A DNA stretch of 64,000 bases from Chalara sp. BL73 (lineage: Eukaryota; Ascomycota; Leotiomycetes; Helotiales). Below are positions 31,660-43,762 of the stretch, piece after piece. Every line of letters starts with the position of its first letter. The first letter of the stretch is position 1. Below the pieces are notes generated by a model. That model was not told the DNA's origin, did not search any database, and saw only the letters and a program-made list of their open reading frames with translations. Both the position numbers and the translations under genes were made by a program. The stretch is from the NCBI GenBank assembly GCA_918026815.1, contig CAKJVC010000021.1, positions 682,001 through 746,000 on the forward strand. Direction: 5' to 3'.

Positions 31660-34600
31660 GTGTTTGTTGCTATTCTGAGTATGTTGTGAATGATTTGACA
31701 GTTCCTATAACATTTTCTTTTCTCGCGCTATGCTGCTTGCTAACCTTAAGCAGAGCTGTGTGAATGATTGTTTGATGTACATTTGTGATTATTAGCACGG
31801 CGTTTGGCATTCAACAGTGGTGTTCTAGTATCTTGTTCATTTTTTGCGTTGCATGGCTGAATAGTGAGACGGGCGGATAGTGGTTCTTTGCTGACGGAGA
31901 ACAGAGGATAGTACATCGGGAGGACAGTAGCCTAATCTATAATTCACTGAAGCTTGGGATGCCATGCTAGTATATCAAGCATACAACAGCTGGCGCAAGC
32001 CATGATTAGTTCTGGAATTTATGAAGGTTCTGTATCGTCCTCGTCCTTGCTTTTTCCCTCTATCCGGTGGTGTCTTAGCATTTCAGGCAAGTGCTCATCG
32101 TGTTGAATAATCCTCAACTTCAAATTTCACCTACAATGCGACATTGTCCGTTTCATTCCAAAATGAGACTAGAAGATAGAGTCCAGGGAGCACGGGTTGA
32201 GATCCCAAAAGCTTGTAGCTTCCATGTTGCATAGTCCTAGCTAGTCGTGGGGTCCATCAAACTTCCCAAGATTTATTTGGCTTTCTTCATTTCAAGTTCA
32301 GCCCAAGAACATTCAATAGAAGAGCAAAGTACGGGAATCGGAATGGAGGACATATTGGTGCCTTGAAAACAGGGCATGTGGGAGAATAATAAGCCATTTC
32401 GCTCTTTACGATGATGAGGTAGCAGCGAGGGAAGTCAACGTGTCCTTACATCAAGAATTAATATCTGACTGGATATCCCTTCTGCCTATTGCTCGTAATA
32501 AAGCGTAAAGACTCTATTGGCTTTTTGCTGCAATGTTGAAATCAGCACACCACTGCCTAATGCTCATTTCTTTTGTCCTCACCGCCGTGTCTCCACAGTC
32601 TATTGATTCTTGATAAACGAAGGCAACGCATTTCTTAGCTCAGGTGATAGTAAAGAGAGGATTTGATGAAGTCGCAAAAATAGGGGCACGTGTACAAAGG
32701 TCCAGCTCTCCGTTTTTCCATGTTGTGGGGGGGGGGGGGAAGATGTTGGGGGGCGCTTGGTAGAAAAGGTTGTTGAGATGGTGGGCCGACGCTCACTCAT
32801 CACGCGGGTACCTGCAAAAACGGTCTGGGTAGTATTGGGGCTTATGGTATTCTGGGAGAAGAGTGAAACGTGGACGAGTCACAGCGATGGTGCTTCACAC
32901 GCCCACTCCCTTCAGACGCGCCTGTTTTTTTGATAGATTGAGTTCGTATTCAGAACTTCGCTTCTAGGTAATTCCGGGGCTCATATATGGAGAGCGATGA
33001 CTGTACATACATGCTGTCGGAGATTCATCAGGTTACAGTAAAAAAAGGAAGCACAGTCAGGAATAAAAGGATGCATGGCATGGCATGTTGTGATGTCGTA
33101 TACGCTGCTCGTTTGTCCTCCTGAATGATGTAAACCACTTGTCAGGCTGTGAGTCGAGGAGCAAAGGCTCCGAGCCACCTTTCCATCTCTATTTGGTCTA
33201 TTGCCCAACCATGACAACTATGACTGTGTTATCCACAAACCTATTATCCCCGAGAATGCGCTGTTATGCGTGGCACAGCGATACACGAGAGGAAAAACGA
33301 ATAGTAGAATGTGTTTGACGAAAGTACCTTTAAAAACCTGTGATGCCAGTTTTAGGAGTGCAGATATTCGATCAACTGACCAGAATGGAGGGTGCAGACA
33401 AGCCACCTGTGGCAGAGAGATCATCTAAGATCGTCTCATGGGATTTGCTGGGACCGAGGTTTGTCCATCCATTAGCCATGCACGTCGTGAAGTTCTCCCG
33501 CCATTTCGTCACCAGTTTTATTAGGTCGAAAGATGCCTGTAGCCTTATGGAAGTTAGCGTAGGCTCTGGATTCCTCTCATCCACCGTACCGTGAGGGGGC
33601 GGAACAGTCACTGTACATACAATAGAGGGTTGAAAAGACATGACGGCGTAATTGATAATATGTGAAAGGATGATATAGGGTAAAGAAGCGGGGGGAGGAG
33701 GAGGAGGAGGCGAGGGGCAGGATGAGAGGCACAAACGCAGCAAAACGAAGCCGTAAAGGAAAGGGAAAAAAAAAAGGTTCATGGGCTTAACTTTGACGTA
33801 TGGAAATGAACACGCCAGCAAATCCAAAGCCAGCTTCAGATTAGTCAAAGTGTTGTAATTCTTCCCCTCATTACCATTCCATTCCAATCCAATCCAATCC
33901 AATCCAATCCATTCCATTCCATTACAGTACACTACAGTCAGAGTCGGTACTGTTTTTCTAAGGTTAAACCTACCCTACTTACACGAGGCATCCTAGAGAG
34001 TCCTCAACTATCTTTTCACCGACCATCTCGCGGAAGGGAAGCCGGCACTACCACAAAATACGGTACAGCACTAACTGTCACTTGCCGGCCTGTCAACCGC
34101 CCCCCGGCGGCCCTGAAAGCAAAACGATACACGTTCAACAGCGAGCCGGGCTGCCGAACAGCACACTTTTCATCGATTGGGGGGAGAGAAAGCCAGTCAG
34201 TCACCGGCAATATTGTACCTAATGGTAATCTGATGAATGTAGATATTGGGAAAGAAAGAGGCCTGTTTTAATTAATTAATCTATCAATCAATCATCGCCG
34301 GCCGCATACATACAGTATAGGAGCCAGAGTCAAAAGTTAGCCATTCTGCACAAATCACCTAAAAGAGTCCTGGGGAGGGGGGGTTTCAAAGCAGCGACCG
34401 TTTTTTTCCCCTGGAGCTTAGAAAGAGTATTCTCCACTGTATCCCAAGACCGAGACCCAGACCCAGACCCGGACGCTGAACACGGGCAGCCCCCCTCCCC
34501 CCCAAAACCTCAGCCCGAAAAAAAACCGATGACAGCAACGATCCACTAACTTCGAAACTAATCCACCACCATACACCCACGTCCACGCTGCTGGTCTCCT

Positions 34601-34840
34601 ACAGGAAAAAGAGGCCCGCCCTCTGTTTATTGCCTTCCATGATACAGTACTTACACTAATCTCGTTGTAATCCGTCAATTCGAATTACCTAGGTACTGTG
34701 CTATACTTTTTTGTACTGCCTAACCGAAATCCAATTATCCTCCTTCCCGGTACCCTTTCCCATTCGCTTGTTCAGCCTTTCACAAGTACGTCGTATGACT
34801 GTCACTTCTTTTCTCCCCATAAACACACTCGACATTCGCC
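31660..34840. other. 3.2-kb stretch without a recognisable gene
   Basis: Contents are a run of 13 G at 32727-32739, a purine-rich tract (GAGGAGGAGG) at about 33692-33712, the pentanucleotide repeat at 33873-33923 and a GACCCA-rich tract at about 34446-34472. The longest frame (33372..33932, minus, 186 codons) has simple-sequence composition and is not believable. The stretch probably includes a long VAC7 promoter or leader. Confidence 0.4.
33873..33923. repeat. Pentanucleotide repeat (ATTCC/AATCC)
   Basis: About ten units of CATTC/CAATC run together, with a symmetrical order: ATTCC units flank a core of AATCC units. Confidence 0.9.
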
Positions 34841-37660
34841 ATGGACGACAAACCATTTACGTCGATATCTGGTGCCGCACAGGAGACGGCTGAGCCAGTA
34901 GAGACGCAATCCTCAGTAACGCCAAAGTTGGTCCGCGATTCATCTACCCTCTCGAATGTGTCAAACAAGTCAAGGCAGTCCAGTTCATCACTACCATCAA
35001 AGAGAATAGCTTCCGCAACAAGCTCACCGGCGCCTTCACGAGAAGCGTCTCCAGTACGGCCAACGCTCAACAAACCTACAACGCGAACAAGTGGTCCTGG
35101 ACGGTCGAGGAAGAATAGCACGAATGACATCAGTCCTTCACGTTCTACTACTACCAACAGCAACCCACCATCTGCAGCTGCCCAGCAAAGAGCCTTATCT
35201 GTCGCGTCTACTCCTATATTAAAACCTGCTCCATCTGACTCCATAATAAGAGCTCCTGTGCCTCAGAAATTGTCTGTGGCAGCCGAAATCAAAGAAACGC
35301 CTCGCTGGCCAATATCTCCTCGATTGCGATCCCCTCCTCCCGTACACAAGCAACCCGGTCTGGTAGCACGAAAGTCTGAACAGGAACTCCCTGCGATCAA
35401 TGTGTACAAAGCAGAAGACAGGCCAACGCTACAAGCCTCAGAACAACCAGGGAATGAGACAAACGAGAGTGAGCTAGATGAATCATTGTCAGTGCCGGGA
35501 ATGAGAACCCCCGTCAGAGGAACAGGTGCTTCCAGTTCAACGTTGGAGACTGTTCAGGAAGTTAGTCAACCAAATACGCCAGGCAATGGATTAGATGGTG
35601 TATTAGAAAAATCAGACTACGGATTCTCCCAAGAACGCATGGACGAGGCATTGAAGAAGGCGTCAAAATCAAAACATAGCGGCGAGAGTGGTAGTGAAAG
35701 TGGCGGAAAGAGTGAAGTGAAGATGAAATCCGCCAATGGACCGCCGCCAGTAGTACAGCGTCAACCTCCGACAACAAAGTACAGCTCCAACACATCTGCT
35801 GGGCGAGGAAAGCCATCCGGAGAAGGCTCGACTCAGAATATGACAATAGAGACCGAAACTGTCAGCTCAATCCCGCAAGTAGCGATGATTGGGCCACTGG
35901 GAGGCGGCAATGCTGGCAGTGTCCGAGCAAAGCCAAGTTCGGAGACCATCCGGCCAAAGAAAGAGAAGAAGAAAACTGCGAGGAAAACCCCCTCTGTGGC
36001 ATCGGGAACAGGTGAGCAATTACCTTTTTCAAGGCCGAAACTCCGTCGTCATCAAGCTACGCGAGAGGAGATCCCAGATCCTTCCCCTCGTCGCTCTCCA
36101 GACAGGCAATACAGTCAAGGACTGTATAAGCCGTTAGATATCGGTTGGCTAGTTAGTCCTGAGTGGCCTGATCGACAACCATCCCCAACGTCTCATTCCT
36201 CTCAGGCCTTGTACCGTACTCCGAATTTGAATTTGTACAACGTAAGTGTAACGATGCTAACTAGACCACGTGCAGCTTCGTCAAAAGCAGACATATTTGA
36301 AGCCCAAGTTGCCAGCGCTGTTGATGAGGCAAATTCCTCAGACTCAGAAGAGACTTTCGTCTATGAGTCTAATCCTCCAGATACCCAAGATCGACCTAGA
36401 CGCTTCCACTCCAGAACGCCAAGCGCTACATCCATGGTTAGCCAATTCGACCGAAATGGGTTAAGGTCAATGGCGGATGGTGGCCACAGTGTCGCCATGA
36501 AGAAGAGTATGAAATTTGCAAAATCATACAACACTAATCACTCAGAAACCCCTACCGGCGATGATGATGGTAAAGGTACGGCTCGAAGTAATATGAGTAC
36601 GGGCAGGGGGTCATCGCATTATCATGTTGGCCGCTGGAATCGCAACGGTGGCAACGGCCACCCATCACTTTTCGATAACGAATCTCCTTTTCCAAATGCA
36701 TCAAAATCAAAATTGGCAGGTAATGGTCAGAGACAATCGTCCCGACCTACAAGTCCTCGCGTATCGAATATCAGGCTTGGTGGTAACGGCAGGAAATCAC
36801 CTATGCTCTCGTACGATATAGATAACGGCGCAGACGACGAGCGAACACCACTCATGTCATCCAATCATTCGGTGAGATCAAATAGAAGGCGCCCGGGCTC
36901 ATCTTTACGACATATGAACTATCAGTCATCGCGTCGCAACAGCTCTTTCCTTAGTCGATATGCTGGATGTCTTGTTTTGACGTTAGTAGTTATAATTGTT
37001 AGTGCAGCCTCGATAGGCTTCATGTTTGCAACCACCCAGCCTCTGGACGAGGTCAAGGTATTGGCGCTGAAAAATGTCCTTGCCAGTGAGCAAGATGTCA
37101 TCTTTGATATGAAGGTGGAGGCTCGAAATCCAAACGTGGTCGGTGTATCAGTGGATCAGACGGATCTTGTAATCTTTGCGAAGTCGAAGTATGCCGGGAC
37201 AGACTCGCAGTGGTGGAACAAACCTTCCTTAGGAAACGCTTTGCGATGGGCGCTACGGCGAAGAGATGACTGGTGGCCACCGGAGGATGCGCCCCCTGAG
37301 GATGATGATCCACCAACGTTTCCCAATCTTGAGATTGGCCATGTTTATCATATGGCCAGCGCTCTCTCGTTCGATGGTTCACCATTTCACCGCTCCCTTT
37401 CCACATCTACTGGCCAAATCCGCATTATCCACCCAGGAAACGACACCACTCCTGCAGGGAGTGAACGGTGGGGGAGAGTACTACAGCATGAATTCGAGCT
37501 TATCGTTCGAGGTACGCTGAAGTATTCACTTCCATTTAGCACAAAGACTCGAAGCATTAGCGTGGAAGGACGGACTACGGTGAAGCCAAATGCAGCAGAT
37601 ACCGACCCCGATACTATTCGAATAGACAAGTTGGTGCACGGTGGTACGGACACTCTTTAG
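34841..37660 (+). CDS. VAC7: Vacuolar segregation protein Vac7 homologue
   Basis: A single exon encodes 939 aa. A long disordered Ser/Thr/Pro-rich N-terminal region (about 1-700) contains R-x-S phospho-site-like words. It is followed by ERTPLMSSNHSVRSN, one membrane segment at about 706-730 (LVLTLVVIIVSAASIGFMFA), and a lumenal domain beginning TTQPLDEVKVLALKNVLASE with FDMKVEARNPN, the late-embryogenesis-like fold of Vac7. In yeast, Vac7 is a vacuole-membrane activator of the Fab1-Vac14-Fig4 complex that makes PI(3,5)P2 and controls vacuole size and stress response. Fungal homologues are long with a poorly conserved N-terminus, as here. It looks intact. Confidence 0.88.
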   Translation: MDDKPFTSISGAAQETAEPVETQSSVTPKLVRDSSTLSNVSNKSRQSSSSLPSKRIASATSSPAPSREASPVRPTLNKPTTRTSGPGRSRKNSTNDISPSRSTTTNSNPPSAAAQQRALSVASTPILKPAPSDSIIRAPVPQKLSVAAEIKETPRWPISPRLRSPPPVHKQPGLVARKSEQELPAINVYKAEDRPTLQASEQPGNETNESELDESLSVPGMRTPVRGTGASSSTLETVQEVSQPNTPGNGLDGVLEKSDYGFSQERMDEALKKASKSKHSGESGSESGGKSEVKMKSANGPPPVVQRQPPTTKYSSNTSAGRGKPSGEGSTQNMTIETETVSSIPQVAMIGPLGGGNAGSVRAKPSSETIRPKKEKKKTARKTPSVASGTGEQLPFSRPKLRRHQATREEIPDPSPRRSPDRQYSQGLYKPLDIGWLVSPEWPDRQPSPTSHSSQALYRTPNLNLYNVSVTMLTRPRAASSKADIFEAQVASAVDEANSSDSEETFVYESNPPDTQDRPRRFHSRTPSATSMVSQFDRNGLRSMADGGHSVAMKKSMKFAKSYNTNHSETPTGDDDGKGTARSNMSTGRGSSHYHVGRWNRNGGNGHPSLFDNESPFPNASKSKLAGNGQRQSSRPTSPRVSNIRLGGNGRKSPMLSYDIDNGADDERTPLMSSNHSVRSNRRRPGSSLRHMNYQSSRRNSSFLSRYAGCLVLTLVVIIVSAASIGFMFATTQPLDEVKVLALKNVLASEQDVIFDMKVEARNPNVVGVSVDQTDLVIFAKSKYAGTDSQWWNKPSLGNALRWALRRRDDWWPPEDAPPEDDDPPTFPNLEIGHVYHMASALSFDGSPFHRSLSTSTGQIRIIHPGNDTTPAGSERWGRVLQHEFELIVRGTLKYSLPFSTKTRSISVEGRTTVKPNAADTDPDTIRIDKLVHGGTDTL

Positions 37661-39027
37661 ATGCGTCGTGCATCATGTTTTCATATGTTTCTTTTAACGA
37701 ATTTACTTCATGGACTGTACATTGAGCGAAGCGCAAGATAAATAGGAAACAGCAAGGCGAGAGGCGCAGTATGAAAAAAATACACAACTACGGGATGGAA
37801 CAGGACACATAGGGCACACAGCCCACGGAGTTTTCTTCAATTTTGCCTCAGGCGTGTTTTATCTTCACCCTGAAGGCTTATGGTTTGGTGAATGGAGCCT
37901 ATCTTCATTCAACTATAGACGGGCATCATAGAGCAGGCGAGCAGTCGCCGTTTCGGCGGCTGCTTTTAATAGCCGGAGATATGTTATTGGTTGCTGCAGC
38001 ATGAGCAATGTATGTACTTTAGAAGCTTTGCGGGCGAAAGGCAGCTAAGATCTGTACAAATTTGATGACGACGGGGAAAGAGAAAATGGGACAGGGAAAA
38101 GCAATAAAACTGGTGATAGGCGGCGATGGACTTCTAGATACTAATGGAAGAGTTCAACCGCATCTCTAGCATCGTTTAGTCTGGAGTGTGGAATTAAGTG
38201 TAGGCTTTCTGTTGTTTTCCATCTTGCTTCTTTCTTTGCTTAGGCATCTTGGAATGGCTGTGTGTAGTGAATCTGCGTCATGTAAGAGTTGCGCAGAACC
38301 AACGCAGCACCATGCTTCCTTCTCCGCTGTGAACACACGCAAACCTTGTTCTCCTTCCATCTATAATCCTACGGTGCACAGGCGATATTCCGGTATCAGC
38401 CATCTTGTCTTGAGCATAGCGAATTTTTTGCTTTCCCCTTAGCATATCCTAGATCACTGCATCCATCCTGGTGGAGCATACATTCATTTACTTATCACAC
38501 CTGCCACTCATAATGTCTGAAGCATAAGTCACTGTGCCAACGTATCAATCATTCTGTTGGATTGAACTAGGTTCTGACCCACCCCTTTCTATAAAGTTTG
38601 ATTTCTTAGACAACAGATTTGTACGAGCTTGGGTATTTGTGACCCTTATTTTGTCTCCCTTGCTAGTAGCGTGAGTAGTCTGCATAATGTATCTGATATA
38701 GTGAACTTATATTGCAGTGATCATGGTCTTTTATAATACCAACCAAAATAGCAACCATAACCTTCAACGTAAAGTCCTGCTAGCTCATCCGTTTTCCTTT
38801 ATAAATGAACCAGTCAACATAACACAATCCCTCTACTCTGCATGTATATCGTGAAGCAGATTCCGAATTCGTTCGCTAGTGACTGTAGGTCTTGGCGCCA
38901 GTTAATTGACACGAAAGCCTTGGCGACTCAAGACTACCAGCAGTGTTCACAAGGGACAAGCACCGTGTACAATCAATCATTTGTACCGCAGAAAGAAGAC
39001 GTGAACTTTCTGGCCTTTGAGATTAGC
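37661..39027. other. Intergenic, no gene seen
   Basis: The VAC7 3' region leads into the upstream region of the Zn2Cys6 gene. The zinc-cluster frame is open upstream to 38842, so translation could begin earlier than 39028, but residues 38842-39027 have no recognisable feature. Confidence 0.4.
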
Positions 39028-41786
39028 ATGTCGCAAGTGCCGGCCTCAAGACCAGGGGCTGCAGACTGGCCTGGCTCGGCCGGCTCGGCTTCCACAGCCG
39101 AGAAAAGCGCGACGTCGAAGCTGCGTAGTTGCGTAGTTTGTCGTAGTCGCAAGGTGCGCTGTGACAAGTTGTCGCCTTGCTCCAATTGCCGTCGGGCAAA
39201 TATCGCCTGCATCCTTCCTGCAGCAGACCGTCCTCCACGATGGGCTCGTCGCCTGGAACGTGCCACGCAGATGGCACCGGCGTCAAGCAGCCCAAGCGCA
39301 AGAGAGGAAGCTGAGCCTAGGGTTAGCCAGGTTATGGACAGATTGCACCATCTCGAGAGCCTGGTCAAGGAGCTGAGCGGTCAGCTGGAGAAGGCTAACG
39401 CAGCAGCGGCTCGTTCTACGGGTGGCTCATCTGGTATCAACTCTCCGGAGAGCTCGTCCCATGATCGTGATCGTGATGCAGAACATTTAAGGGACTCACC
39501 GTTGACTATAGCAAGCAATACCGGAGTACAGAAGCAATTGGGAAAGCTAGTACTTCACGATGCTAGTAAGAGCCGCTACGTGAGTAGCCGCTTCTGGTCC
39601 CATGTCAACGACGAGGTGAGTTTGCAGACTGAAGACTGCCATACCGATCACTTTGACTAGAAAAGATAAGTTCACTGACGATAGCACAGATTAACGACTT
39701 GAATATAGATGCCCGCGAGCTCGCAGATGATGAGTCCGATGTATCGACAGAAAATTCCCCCGGAAAGACACTGTCCACCCAGGAGCTTGAACGGACGCCC
39801 TCCGAGCGGCATGCTTTCTTGTTCTCACATAATTTGAACCCTTCAAATCCCAATCTTAGCGACTTCCACCCACTACCATCACAAATTCCGTTTCTCCTGA
39901 ACGTGTACTCCGAAAATGTGCATCTCTTTTTTCAGGTTGTGCACATTCCGTCTATCAACAAAATGATTCGAGAGTCACGTGGTAGGAACTTCACGCCAGC
40001 AAATGAAGCCTTATTGTTGTCCATCTACTACGCGGCAGTAACTTCTATGGAGGAAGAGGAAGTAAGTTGTACTTGTTTGAAGTAAGTTCCATTACGAGAA
40101 CCATTACTCACGGCTTTGTGCCTCTAGATCATTACCAACTTTGGCTGCACTAAACCAGATCTGACTCTCAAATATCGGCGTGGTTTGGAGCATGCTCTAG
40201 CCAAAGCCGACTTTCTCAATGTTCCCGACATAATTCTGGTGCAGGCTTTTGCTATTTTCCTCATGCTTGTTCGTCGCCACGACAGTCCGAGGTTCGTCTG
40301 GATGATGACTGGCCTCGTCATCAGGATGGCCAAAGCCCTTGGACTCCACCGGGATGGTTCTCATTTTGACTACCTTACTCCTTATGAGGTTGAGATACGC
40401 AGAAAGGTATGGTGGGCAGTGTGTATGTTGGACATGCGAGCATCGGAGGACCAGGGCACGGAGCTTACCATCACTCGCGATAGTTTTGATACGAAGCTTC
40501 CTTTAAATATTAACGATACCGATATCGAGCCCCAGAAAAAAGAGATACCATCGGAGCGCCAAACTGTGACTGATATGACGTTCACGCTCGTCTGGTGTGA
40601 GACCTATAACGTTATGGTTCGGTTGATGGCCTTGGCTGTCGGACAGGGAGCGTCTACGCAAGAAGACCGAAACCAGCTTTTAAACGAACTTTATGAGGTT
40701 ACTCATCGACGTTATCTTCAGTACGTGACAGAGATAGATAGCATTGAGTACTGGGTTGCGATCACTATAACTCGCCTTGTCATTGCCAAAATGACCCTCC
40801 TCATCTACCTACCTGTCTTGTTCACTTCCCCCAGCGAGGTTACCTCAGACGAGATACGAGCCAAGTTACTTATCTCCGCAATAGAAGTAGCTGAATATAA
40901 CCACGAGCTAAATTCAAACAAAGCCTGCAGTCAGTGGCGATGGGTCTTCCAAACCTACACGCACTGGTATTCTGTTGTCTACCTCCTATTAGAAACTTCT
41001 CGGAGACCCTGGTCTTTCATCATAGAGCGAGCCTGGGCCGCCCTTCACAGCAGCTGGCTGATTCCAGTGGAGTCTAAAACAGATAAGAATCTGCGGATGT
41101 GGATTCCACTGCGGAAGCTGATGGCCAAGGCGCGCAATCATCGTGAGACGGAGCTCAAGCGTTTAAGGGATGATCCACGGGCAGCAGCGCAATTGGAGAT
41201 TGAGGTAGAACATATCCAGCCTCCAAAGAGCTCTGGGCCATTTCCCACAGGGAAAAGTAACGATCACTTTCGTGAGCACTGGCGTGAGCTCGTTGCAATG
41301 CCTAAGAAAGCAGGAGATAAAACACAAACCCATGTGGCGCCTACCACAGAGCCTGTCACCACTTTGAATGTCGCGCATACAAACGCAACACAACAGAGCC
41401 TTGATTCTGTGCGGGCATATGGGAACAGCAATCTTTGGTCCAGCACGGACTTTGAGCCAATCAAGCATATCGGCAAAACTCTATCAGACCCAAACACAAT
41501 ACTAAGTTCTACTATCGCGATAAATTCACCAGCTCAAGTGCGATCACATCAAACTACAGATTCATCATACAATCCTCTCGTTGAATTTTCATTAGACTGG
41601 TCAGAAAACCCTTCCATAGGGTCTAACACAACGCCGTGGCTCTGGGCGGTCCCAGACGTGTCCGTCGACGCTTTCGCTGACATGGATGTTAACATGGATC
41701 TGGACACAGAGGTGGACTGGTACAACTGGGTCGAGTCTGCCAAGGCAATGGAATGGAATTTCGGCGTAGCTGACAACGGTCATTAA
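39028..41786 (+). CDS. Zn2Cys6 fungal-specific transcription factor
   Basis: Exons are 39028..39615, 39690..40061 and 40128..41786, giving 872 aa with clean GT-AG introns of 74 and 66 bp. A Zn2Cys6 cluster lies at about residues 36-62 with spacing C-x2-C-x6-C-x5-C-x2-C-x6-C. A short coiled linker follows (HHLESLVKELSGQLEKA). The fungal-specific middle domain spans roughly 270-560 (VHIPSINKMI, GLVIRMAKALGLHRDG, EVEIRRKVWWAVCMLD) and keeps the RR-x-VWW signature. The C-terminus is acidic and Trp-rich, typical of an activation region. It acts in the nucleus by binding CGG-type half-sites. Targets are unknown; nearby genes (SDR at 43.8 kb, 5-oxoprolinase) could be targets but nothing shows this. 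The start at 39028 (MSQVPASRPG) is the likelier of the two in-frame starts. Confidence 0.9.
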
Positions 41787-42150
41787 TACCTCGCTTGGAT
41801 AATGGGTCATCAAATTCTTGGCTGTACGACGCGAGGATTCTCAGATAGTTGGCATTACCATTACTCGTCGATGCTTCCGCTTCAATGATTCATTCTGTTT
41901 AGATATCGAACTACGATAATTAGTAATTGCGCTGCAGATACACTGTACCATGCTATGGAAAGTTTCGATATTGTAGCCAAGGCAGAGGGCTGTTCAATGA
42001 CCCGAATATCTGAAAACCTTTGTTACTTTGGTAGAAGACATCATAAATATCAGCCATTAACGGTATACTTCGTACCGGATCGTATTATGATATTGTCTGA
42101 ATATACAATAAGGCCTACGAACATACGCCTAGCAACACAACATCCGAGAA
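41787..42150. other. Intergenic, no gene seen
   Basis: Convergent spacer between the transcription factor and the minus-strand pseudogene. It is AT-rich and no feature is called. Confidence 0.35.
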
Positions 42151-42781
42151 CTAAATCCGGCTAATATCTCTTACGGCTTTCAATTTAGATAAACAAAAAT
42201 TGAGCCTTCCTCCACCCGTGTAGTTTCCATTCACGAACTGTAACGCCTCACCGCTATTAGAAATGGAAATATCCTCTAGAAAGCTTGCTGCCGTTGATAC
42301 TAAGGAATATTCCGCCAGCACCTGTTGGTTTGAGAATCGTGTGTGCTCGAAGTAGAGGTTCAATTTAAATGACTCGGTGTTAAATCGACACACAAAGGCA
42401 GCATGCGTGTGTGGTCCATTAGCCAAAAGGATAGACGGCGGATAGCATGCGACTCTGGAGACGGGCTGAGCGTCTTGAAGGCGAAGTAGCCCGTGATGAC
42501 ATAGTACACGTCGGGTATTGGTGATGCAGCTATGCTAGAATTATCGGTTCCATTTTGGAATGTGTAGATGAGCCGCGGCTTAGCGTTGGCGGTTACCGGT
42601 GCTTCATAGACACTGACAGGTGGATTCTTGTAAGTGATGGCGAGGACAGATCCTGATGGTCGGAGAGCTAAGTTTTTGATCTCCTTACCATTAGGAAATT
42701 CCTGGCTTCCTTCAACGAATAGAGCTTAGGCGGCTGCTGAAAGTGAGTTGTAAGCCAGAGGCTAATCGATTGTGGCAGCAT
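42151..42781 (-). pseudogene. Decayed six-bladed beta-propeller (SMP-30-like) protein
   Basis: The minus-strand reading begins at ATG 42781 with PPKLYSLKEA and moves near 42710 to another frame giving EFPNGKEIKNLALRPSGS, TYKNPPVSVYEAP and IPDVYYVITGYFAF. It then moves near 42440 to a frame with LLANGPHTHAAFVCRF and SGEALQFVNGNYTGGG, ending at 42151. The first two blocks resemble the fungal secreted propeller family (FPNGTWIENLAVRxNGxxLVT, then xPDVFAVIxGNF). No intron borders fit the shifts, and the usual N-terminal signal peptide and most blades are missing. The assignment of the last third is weak. Confidence 0.45.
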
Positions 42782-43762
42782 TTTGAAAGATATGTTCACC
42801 AACGGTCGCGAAGAACGGAGGAGCAGCGTCTCCTCAAGTATTTGAAGTTGGTGAGCAGAGGGTTCTTTGCATACCCTTGGGTATTGCATTGTCTCCTACA
42901 TTGTCAAGAGTTAGAATCCTCCGAGAATTCTACCCCTGAAAGGCGCTGTCCGACCCGAATCATACTTGGTCGACAGCTTGTCCTTAAAGCTATGATTTAA
43001 CTCAGATTGTATTTGCACTGGGATCTGTTGGTTGCCGTGATAGGAGGTAGACAAGGACCTTCATGTAACACATTGTATGCCTAGGCAACTGGGGGCCCAT
43101 GTCGTTCATACCAAATGAATGAATATATGACAAATATACGGGCTTGATGAACAGTAAAACAAGTTTGCCTGCAGCTGAACTGCACAGCCAGACTATGTAA
43201 AAGGTGCCCAGCATTCACCATACATGCTTGAGTTTTGATAGTAACAACTAAAGCCCTGCAACATAATAGTGCAACGGGCCCTAAGATTCGCTAGAAACAA
43301 TTACAATGGCTTACTATTAGGATTCCAGGTCTCTTGGAGTCCCAAACGCCTCGCCTGGCTCACGACGCATCACGTGATGGTTCGCCTCTTGGCAGCGAGA
43401 AAAGACCGAAAAAAACGCGAAAGGAAGAGCGAGGCATCACTAGCTTGCCGAACCACACACTCTGGGCTTCGCGTCGCCTCGGTACGCTTGGAAACATTTC
43501 GGTGCGTTACGAGCGAGTGGACTAGGCAACTATGCCTCGAAATGAGTTAAAAGAGGGTTGTCCATCCTGCTTCATGGCCACAGCAGCAAGAATCAAGACT
43601 CATAGATATCCTATACAGACACAGCAACATATATCAAACTCATAGCCAATTGCAAATTTCTTGGAGCTCCTTCAGCTAGCTCATAACATCTTGATAAGCG
43701 TCTTGCCAGGTATCTTCCGGACCTTCTCATCAACAGCCGATACACAATAACCTGTAACCACA
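42782..43762. other. Intergenic, no gene seen
   Basis: Upstream region shared by the minus-strand pseudogene and the plus-strand SDR gene. The frame at 43269..43550 is Arg-rich without recognisable features and is not called. Confidence 0.35.

Noticed and set aside
33372..33932. 186-codon minus-strand frame
   Set aside because: It is built from the ATTCC/AATCC repeat, a purine-rich tract and a poly-A run; composition is simple-sequence and no domain is seen.
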